In this document: piece after piece, positions 59,028 through 64,000 of the stretch | Position numbering within the stretch: position 1 is the stretch's first letter | Layout of the letters: the number at the start of each line of letters is the position of its first letter | Assembly: GCA_949297365.1 (NCBI GenBank) | Contig: CASFSL010000040.1 | Location: 1-64,000, forward strand | DNA: 64,000 nucleotides | Reading direction: 5' to 3' | DNA from: an uncultured Bacteroidales bacterium | GTDB lineage: Bacteria; Bacteroidota; Bacteroidia; Bacteroidales; UBA932 | Notes under the pieces: model-generated | The model's database searches: none | Told to the model about the DNA's origin: nothing | The model's input: only the letters and a program-made list of their open reading frames with translations | Position numbers and translations under genes: made by a program

Positions 59028-59665
59028 ACGAGGACATCATATTCAGATATTTTCCGGAGATGGACGGCAGGCAGCGGGAGCGCATGGCCATGCTGGGCCC
59101 GCTGTACAGCGAGTGGAACTCGCGGATCAACGTCATCTCCCGCAAGGACATGGACAATCTCTACATCCACCACGTCCTGCACTCCCTAGCCCTGGTACGC
59201 TTTATCAAAAGCAGCGGACTAAGGCCTGAGAGCATATTCGATGCCGGCACCGGAGGCGGATTTCCAGGCATACCCATGGCCATAGCCATGCCCGAATGCA
59301 GGTTCACCCTCTGCGACTCGATTGCCAAGAAGATCAGAGTGGTTTCCGAAGTCTCGTCCGCCCTGGGGCTGGACAACGTGACTCCGGTCTGCAGCAGGAC
59401 CGAGGCCATCAAGGACAGAAAATATGACTACGTGGTATCCAGAGCCGTCACGGAACTCAGCAAGTTCATCCCCCTGACCCGCCACCTGTACACGGAAGGG
59501 ATTCTCTACCTTAAAGGCGGAGACATCCAGCAGGAGATAGAGGAATGCATCAAAAAGTGCCGCATCGCCCCGGAACAGGTCTCCGTACACAGTATTTCAG
59601 ACTTTTTTGAGGAAGAATTTTTCGAAAGTAAAAAGATTATTTGCATTTTCCGGCAAAAGCACTAA
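59024..59665 (+). CDS. rsmG: 16S rRNA (guanine-527-N7)-methyltransferase
   Basis: A 213-residue SAM-dependent methyltransferase with the RsmG pattern: LYSEWNSRINVISRKDMDNL, HHVLHSLAL, the SAM site DAGTGGGFPGIPMAIAMP, LCDSIAKKIRVVSEV and VVSRAVTELSKFIPL. Loss of rsmG gives low-level streptomycin resistance in other bacteria. The ATG overlaps the sigma factor stop (ATGA). Its last codons contain the -33 element of the rpmH promoter. Confidence 0.95.
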   Translation: MNEDIIFRYFPEMDGRQRERMAMLGPLYSEWNSRINVISRKDMDNLYIHHVLHSLALVRFIKSSGLRPESIFDAGTGGGFPGIPMAIAMPECRFTLCDSIAKKIRVVSEVSSALGLDNVTPVCSRTEAIKDRKYDYVVSRAVTELSKFIPLTRHLYTEGILYLKGGDIQQEIEECIKKCRIAPEQVSVHSISDFFEEEFFESKKIICIFRQKH

Positions 59666-59670
59666 CTTTG
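59640..59670 (+). promoter_or_regulatory. Promoter of rpmH
   Basis: TTTG at 59640-59643, a 19-nt spacer and TAACTTTG at 59663-59670. It overlaps the end of rsmG; the leader to the ATG at 59708 is about 33 nt. Confidence 0.8.
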
Positions 59671-59707
59671 CGCTCCATTTTACTGACAAATAATAGAATT
59701 CTAGAAT

Positions 59708-59860
59708 ATGAAACGTACATTTCAACCGTCACAGCGCAAGCGCCGCAACAAACACGGCTTCCGCGAGCGTATGTCCACACCCAACGGACGCCGCGTCCTC
59801 GCAGCACGCCGTCGCCACGGCCGTAAGAAACTGACCGTGTCATCCGAGGATCTGTACTAA
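59708..59860 (+). CDS. rpmH: Ribosomal protein bL34
   Basis: A 50-residue basic protein of the large ribosomal subunit: [18 protein letters not shown] at the start, then [20 protein letters not shown] and a short [11 protein letters not shown] tail. The family signature is complete. It has its own promoter and a strong hairpin downstream. dnaA and rnpA are not adjacent, which is usual in Bacteroidota. Confidence 0.97.
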   Translation: MKRTFQPSQRKRRNKHGFRERMSTPNGRRVLAARRRHGRKKLTVSSEDLY

Positions 59861-59886
59861 CAGTCCTTGCAAGTGCGCAAAAGCAT

Positions 59887-59920
59887 AGTAAACCCGGCTG
59901 GTCAACCAGCCGGGTTTACT
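59887..59920. terminator. Bidirectional terminator between rpmH and the TonB receptor
   Basis: A perfect 15-bp stem AGTAAACCCGGCTGG / CCAGCCGGGTTTACT with loop TCAA. It is followed by GCTTTA on the plus strand and by ATGCTTTT on the minus strand, so it can serve both convergent genes. Confidence 0.8.
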
Positions 59921-59923
59921 GCT

Positions 59924-61843
59924 TTAGAATCCGAAGTTCAGGCCGCCTGTGACATTGGTTCCGGGCATCGGGAAGCCGGCGTTGATCTCGTACTTCCAGT
60001 TGAGCAGATTCTCGCCGCGCACCCACACGGACATCCAGTCCAGGATGCGGAATGAGGCTCTTATGTTCCACAGTACGAAATCCTCCTGCACCGGACTGTC
60101 TCCGACCTGAGTATAAAGCCCCGCCACATACTGCACGCCTGTGGACACATGCCAGCGGCCGTGAGTAAACAGGCCGCCGACATACAGCTTGTGCTCCGGT
60201 GCGGCCACTACGGGATTCTCCATGTGCAGGAAACTGTAGTTGGCGTCCACAGACCAGTCGCGGGCGATACGCCAGGCCGCCTGGGCTTCCACTCCCGCAT
60301 TGCGCAGAGCCCCGGCATTGACATTGTGCGGCTTGCCGTCCACCATCTGCGTCATGATGAAATTGTCCCCGTCGATATAGAATACATTGACTCCGTATGA
60401 AAGCCTGCCATCCAGCAGTTTCTGGGACAGGGACAGTTCGTACGTCCACATCCTCTCCGGCCTCAGGTCCGGATTCCGAGGAGTAAACATATACATCTCG
60501 CGGATAGTCGGATAACGGAAGCCCTTGCTGACCGAAGCCTTCAGTTCCATGGAGTGAGGCAGATGTAATGACAAGCCGGCCTGAGGCACCCACTCCACAC
60601 CGATATGCGAATGGTAATCAATCCTTACGCCGGCATCCAGCGTGAGCCATGTACCGATATTCTGGCGGAAATCCACATATCCTGCCACCTCGTGCTGAGC
60701 GATGTCCACGATATCGTCCCGCTCCCCCCTGCGCTCTCCGGCGACATATTGGTCCCAGGCCGAGCCCCCGAACCGGTACCAGTCTACCCCTACTGTCAGA
60801 CGGTTGCCCCTGAACATCCTCACACTCTGGTATGCCGATATGCCCATCATGTCGTCATGAGAGTTGAAACGGTAATCCAGAGGCTGATTGTCAGTAGTAT
60901 CCAACGGATAATAGCCGTCATTGATATGGTGGTCTCCCCAGTTGTAGAACACACTCAGGGCTCCGGACGTACCCTCATACTCGTTTTCCACAGCCAGCGA
61001 GGTCATCCCCCTTGTTACGCTCTGATCCGCATCCAAGATAGGATTTGACACAGTACCGGGATTGGAAGCGTTGAAATGGGTGACATTGACATCGGCCCTG
61101 ACTCTCCAGTACGGGGAGAAATCATACCCCAGCTTGGCATAGCCTCCGTACTGCTCGAATCCCATGTCCGCACGGTGTCCGTCAGTCCGGTTATACGAGG
61201 CGCTTACTATGCTGGAGAAGCCCTTGTAGCGCACCCGGTTGGTCAGTTCGGTCTGAACCGTGTTCCACGAGCCGTAGCCCGCGTTGATATTGGTACGCAC
61301 CCCGTCCTGCTCCATCCTGCGCGTGACGATATTGACCACACCGCCCATGGCGTTGGAGCCGTACAGCACCGAAGCCGGCCCGCGCAGAACCTCGACCCTC
61401 TCCGCCATCAGGGACTGATATGCGTCCGATATAGGATGGCCGAACATGCCCATGTACTGCGGATGTCCGTCTATGAGCACCATCACCTGCCCGGAACCTC
61501 CGCTCAGTCCGCGCATCGATATGGTTCCCGCTGCCCCCTCAGAGACCCCGTAGCCCATGATGCCGCGTGAGGTGATGAAGAGACCGGGCACCTGCTCGGT
61601 CAGCACCGGCAGCAGTGACGGAACATTGGAATACTCGATTAACGGACGGTCCACCACACTGACCGTCATGGGCAGATGCCGGATATCAGTCTCATTGCGG
61701 GTACCTGTCACCACCACCTCCGAAAGCGTGTCAGTCAGGACTTTTCCGGAAGTATCCGCCGGCACCTCAAAACAACGGGCCTCAGCCCGGACAGACGCTG
61801 CAGCACACAGAAATGCCGCAGCCAGCACAAATATTTTTCTCAT
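59924..61843 (-). CDS. TonB-dependent outer-membrane receptor (BtuB/CirA-like)
   Basis: A 639-residue receptor with a signal peptide (ending ASVRA), a TonB-box-like LSEVVVTGTRNET, a plug domain (VPGLFITSRGIMGYG; GTISMRGLSGGSGQVMVLID; VEVLRGPASVLYGSNAMGGV with the NIVT motif) and a barrel ending in GGLNFGF. It lacks the CarboxypepD_reg domain of SusC proteins and no SusD is nearby, so a metal chelate, cobamide or siderophore is a more likely substrate. No cobalamin riboswitch is found upstream; only about 110 nt separate it from the PASTA gene, and its promoter abuts the ATG. Confidence 0.9.
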   Translation of the reverse strand: MRKIFVLAAAFLCAAASVRAEARCFEVPADTSGKVLTDTLSEVVVTGTRNETDIRHLPMTVSVVDRPLIEYSNVPSLLPVLTEQVPGLFITSRGIMGYGVSEGAAGTISMRGLSGGSGQVMVLIDGHPQYMGMFGHPISDAYQSLMAERVEVLRGPASVLYGSNAMGGVVNIVTRRMEQDGVRTNINAGYGSWNTVQTELTNRVRYKGFSSIVSASYNRTDGHRADMGFEQYGGYAKLGYDFSPYWRVRADVNVTHFNASNPGTVSNPILDADQSVTRGMTSLAVENEYEGTSGALSVFYNWGDHHINDGYYPLDTTDNQPLDYRFNSHDDMMGISAYQSVRMFRGNRLTVGVDWYRFGGSAWDQYVAGERRGERDDIVDIAQHEVAGYVDFRQNIGTWLTLDAGVRIDYHSHIGVEWVPQAGLSLHLPHSMELKASVSKGFRYPTIREMYMFTPRNPDLRPERMWTYELSLSQKLLDGRLSYGVNVFYIDGDNFIMTQMVDGKPHNVNAGALRNAGVEAQAAWRIARDWSVDANYSFLHMENPVVAAPEHKLYVGGLFTHGRWHVSTGVQYVAGLYTQVGDSPVQEDFVLWNIRASFRILDWMSVWVRGENLLNWKYEINAGFPMPGTNVTGGLNFGF

Positions 61844-61847
61844 AGTG

Positions 61848-61855
61848 CAAATATA
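61848..61855 (-). promoter_or_regulatory. -7 element TATATTTG of the TonB receptor
   Basis: Minus-strand match ending 4 nt before the ATG at 61843, so the mRNA should start at or within 1-2 nt of the start codon. Confidence 0.6.
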
Positions 61856-61943
61856 ATCGTCTGCCTTGTGATGGAAACACAGATTTTACCCGAAATATTA
61901 CCAATTTTACCGAAAAGGCCGTGCCGGGGTAAGTTTTTCTTTA

Positions 61944-61951
61944 TATTTTTG
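61944..61951 (+). promoter_or_regulatory. -7 element TATTTTTG of the PASTA gene
   Basis: TAnnTTTG match ending 4 nt before the ATG at 61956, again predicting a practically leaderless mRNA. Confidence 0.6.
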
Positions 61952-61955
61952 TGCT

Positions 61956-62780
61956 ATGAAAAAGATTTTCAGGAAACCGTTCAGGGTCTCATTTACCAAG
62001 AACATACTGCTTATCCTCGGCATTCTCGTGGCAGGCTACCTGGTCGTCATCCTTTCCCTCAAGGCCGTGACACGCCACAATCAGGAACTTGCCGTACCGG
62101 ACTTCTCAGGCATGAGTCTGGAAGAAGCCGGAGCACTGGCCGAGGCCGAAGGCTTAAGAATAGACGTAACCGACTCGGTGTACATAAGAGGAATGGAGCG
62201 CGGAGCCATCTCGCGCCAGAATCCCCTTCCCGGCTCAAAGGTCAAGAAGAACAGGAGAATACTCCTGGTAATCAACTCAGTGATTCCCCGGCAGTCCATC
62301 GTGCCCTCCGTTACCGGATATTCATTCCGGCAGGCCAAGGCCGAGCTGATAGCCAACGGCCTCAGAGTGGGACGGCTGATCTATCAGGAGGATATGGCCA
62401 CAAACAATGTCCTTGAGCAGCAGTACAGAGGAGAGGACATCGCCCCCGGTACGAAACTCAACAGCGGCACCGCCATAGACCTGATTCTGGGCCTCAATCC
62501 GGAAGACAGTGCGACATTCGTTCCCAACGTGGTCGGCTACAAATACCAGATGGCCACGGAGCTCCTGCAGGACAACTCCCTGAACATCTACAGCTGCGAT
62601 TTTGACAGCACAGTATCTACATATTCCGACACCCTGGAAGCATACGTCTACGGCCAGTATCCGCCTGCTTCCGATTCCATAACCGTCAGGACAGGCTCGG
62701 CAGTGTCCCTTTTCCTGTCCAAGGACATAACCAGAATACCAGTGCCCGATGACGAAGCAGACAGCACCGACTCCCTCTGA
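61956..62780 (+). CDS. PASTA-domain membrane protein
   Basis: A 274-residue protein with one transmembrane helix (NILLILGILVAGYLVVILSL, 14-33) and three PASTA domains outside: LAVPDFSGMSLEEAGALAE (from about 47), QSIVPSVTGYSFRQAKAELI (about 114) and TFVPNVVGYKYQMATELLQ (about 188). There is no kinase domain. PASTA domains elsewhere bind peptidoglycan fragments or beta-lactams; in Bacteroidota this stand-alone form regularly precedes rluD. It overlaps the rluD start by 32 nt. Confidence 0.9.
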   Translation: MKKIFRKPFRVSFTKNILLILGILVAGYLVVILSLKAVTRHNQELAVPDFSGMSLEEAGALAEAEGLRIDVTDSVYIRGMERGAISRQNPLPGSKVKKNRRILLVINSVIPRQSIVPSVTGYSFRQAKAELIANGLRVGRLIYQEDMATNNVLEQQYRGEDIAPGTKLNSGTAIDLILGLNPEDSATFVPNVVGYKYQMATELLQDNSLNIYSCDFDSTVSTYSDTLEAYVYGQYPPASDSITVRTGSAVSLFLSKDITRIPVPDDEADSTDSL

Positions 62781-63834
62781 GCAATGGGATGACATAGAAG
62801 AGCTGGACGACAGCCCTGATTCCGATGAGGAACAGGGGATGTTCGAGCATTACGGCCTGACCGTAGACCGCGGCCAGAGTCTGCTGCGCATAGACAAGTA
62901 CCTCACTGCGCACATAGAGGGCGCATCCAGGCACCGCATACAGCTGGCCATTGACGCAGGCTATGTGCGGGTCAACGGGACGGTCATAAAGGCCAACTAC
63001 AAAGTAAAGCCCCTGGATGAGATAAAGATATTCCTGCCTTACCGCCGCCGAGGTTTCGAGATACTTCCCGAGAAGATGGATCTGGACATAAGATATGAGG
63101 ACGAGGACGTGCTGGTGGTCAACAAGCCGGCCGGACTGGTGGTACACCCGGGCTGCGGCCACTTCACCGGCACCCTGCTCAACGGCCTGGCCTGGTATCT
63201 GGGACGGAGCCAGGGCCCGGATGCCCCGGATGACCGCATGGGCATACTCGTACACCGCATCGACAAGGACACTTCCGGGACCCTGCTGATAGCCAAGAAC
63301 GACGATGCCCAGGCCTATCTGGCCCGGCAGTTCTTCGTCCACTCCATAGAGAGAAAATATACGGCAATAGTCTGGGGCGATATGGAGCAGGACTCCGGCA
63401 CCATAACCGGCGACATAGGCCGGGATCCCAACGACAGGCTCCGCTTCAAGGTCGTGGAGGACGGCACGGGAAAGCACGCCGTCACCCACTGGCGTGTCAT
63501 TGAGAGGCTGGGCTACATCACTGTCGTAGAATGTTCCCTGGAGACAGGCCGCACCCACCAGATCAGGGTACACATGAACCATATCGGCCATCCTCTTTTC
63601 AACGACAGCAGATACGGAGGGGACAGAATACTCAAGGGCACCCTTTACTCAAAATACCGGCAGTTCATAGACAACTGCTTCGAGATTCTTCCGCGTCAGG
63701 CCCTTCACGCCGGCACGATAGGGTTCATCCACCCGCGCACACATGAGAAAGTCACGGTCAGCAGCGGACTGCCGGCTGACATGACCGCACTGATAGAGAA
63801 GTTCCGTAACTTTGTGAGCAGCCGACAGGCCTAA
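62749..63834 (+). CDS. rluD: RluA/RluD family rRNA pseudouridine synthase
   Basis: A 361-residue enzyme with an acidic N-terminal extension, an S4 RNA-binding domain (SLLRIDKYLTAHIEGASRHR; DAGYVRVNGTVIKANYKV) and the catalytic domain with VLVVNKPAGLVVHPGCGH, the catalytic Asp in HRIDKDTSGTLLIAK, and GRTHQIRVHMNHIGHPLFND. The S4 domain favours RluD (23S rRNA positions 1911/1915/1917) over RluA. The start lies within the PASTA gene in another frame (32-nt overlap). The 3' end overlaps the convergent partial gene by 4 nt. Confidence 0.92.
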   Translation: MTKQTAPTPSEQWDDIEELDDSPDSDEEQGMFEHYGLTVDRGQSLLRIDKYLTAHIEGASRHRIQLAIDAGYVRVNGTVIKANYKVKPLDEIKIFLPYRRRGFEILPEKMDLDIRYEDEDVLVVNKPAGLVVHPGCGHFTGTLLNGLAWYLGRSQGPDAPDDRMGILVHRIDKDTSGTLLIAKNDDAQAYLARQFFVHSIERKYTAIVWGDMEQDSGTITGDIGRDPNDRLRFKVVEDGTGKHAVTHWRVIERLGYITVVECSLETGRTHQIRVHMNHIGHPLFNDSRYGGDRILKGTLYSKYRQFIDNCFEILPRQALHAGTIGFIHPRTHEKVTVSSGLPADMTALIEKFRNFVSSRQA

Positions 63835-64000
63835 CGCCTATGAGGAGGAGGCCCTCCGGGGCCGCGTCTCATACCTCCGCCCATCATCCTGTCGAAATTG
63901 CCGAAACGATAGACGAGGCTTATGATGAAATACTGCCCGAGGGTATTGTTGTAGGTGTCCTCGATGTAGTTGTCAGTGGTATTGCGGTAATTGTTCCTGG
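63831..64000 (-). CDS. C-terminal end of an outer-membrane beta-barrel protein (partial)
   Basis: Only the last 56 codons are inside the window; the gene continues beyond the edge. The reading (NNYRNTTDNYIEDTYNNTLG, then QYFIISLVYRFGNFDRMMG, then a Gly/Arg/Pro-rich tail ending PPPHRR) matches the last strand and tail of the large outer-membrane beta-barrel proteins of Bacteroidota (OMP_b-brl_3 type, often called TonB-dependent receptors). The convergent stop codons overlap. Confidence 0.65.
   Translation of the reverse strand, partial: RNNYRNTTDNYIEDTYNNTLGQYFIISLVYRFGNFDRMMGGGMRRGPGGPPPHRR

Noticed and set aside
61844..61955. Possible cobalamin riboswitch before the TonB receptor
   Set aside because: The gap is only about 110 nt and is filled by two promoters; no conserved cobalamin-box sequence is present.

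Overview
The window reads as chromosomal DNA of a moderately GC-rich Bacteroidota, most likely Bacteroidales. The evidence is a recurring promoter of the form TTTG, 18-21 nt, TAnnTTTG; an S46 dipeptidyl-peptidase of the DPP11 type; DUF3078, WbqC, FISUMP and NVEALA/BF3164-type proteins; a PASTA protein without a kinase next to rluD; and almost no Shine-Dalgarno sequences. It is mainly a housekeeping region. I see no insertion sequence, prophage or CRISPR array. The species cannot be named from the sequence.

Layout. 1-5.2 kb: RNase P RNA (5' end outside the window), CCA-adding enzyme coupled to a small PD-(D/E)xK-like protein, DNA polymerase III delta, and a pair of AraC-family regulators. 5.2-12.8 kb (minus strand): a run of SPOR lipoprotein, gcvT, an M28-like/TonB-C fusion, leuS and two YitT paralogues. 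12.9-16.3 kb (plus): DUF389, CapA and PhoH. 16.4-19.0 kb: an AT-richer island with a three-gene NVEALA peptide / beta-propeller lipoprotein / CxxC lipoprotein cassette and gene debris. 19.0-23.4 kb: LemA/TPM operon, FISUMP lipoprotein, ApbE, two tRNA-Pro genes and tRNA-derived repeats. 23.4-31.5 kb (minus): nfnA-nfnB-etfB-etfA-acyl-CoA dehydrogenase-dpp11. 31.5-41.0 kb: sppA, the proS-hypothetical-DUF3078-tilS run, and two surface protein genes. 41.0-44.3 kb: lpxD-lpxC-lpxA-wbqC. 44.4-48.9 kb: rimP-nusA-infB. 49-55 kb: MATE transporter, an AAA/DUF4143 ATPase behind twin palindromes, tRNA-Leu, an SLC13 permease and an aminotransferase. 55-64 kb: queD-polA-ECF sigma-rsmG, rpmH, a TonB-dependent receptor, PASTA-rluD, and the end of an outer-membrane protein.

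How the genes fit together. tRNA biology is well represented (rnpB, cca, leuS, proS, tilS, three tRNAs without encoded CCA). The lpx genes make lipid A. The nfn/etf/acyl-CoA dehydrogenase run looks like ferredoxin- and flavin-based redox metabolism placed with a peptidase that yields acidic dipeptides, which would suit peptide fermentation.

The most unusual observations are proteins that have lost expected parts: RimP without its C-terminal domain, LpxC without the FabZ domain usual in Bacteroidales, PolA with degenerate proofreading motifs, and an M28 peptidase fold with lost catalytic residues fused to a TonB C-terminal domain. Others are a tRNA-Pro with anticodon AGG, the twin-palindrome ATPase locus, the NVEALA cassette, and several promoters placed so close to the start codon that the mRNAs should be nearly leaderless.
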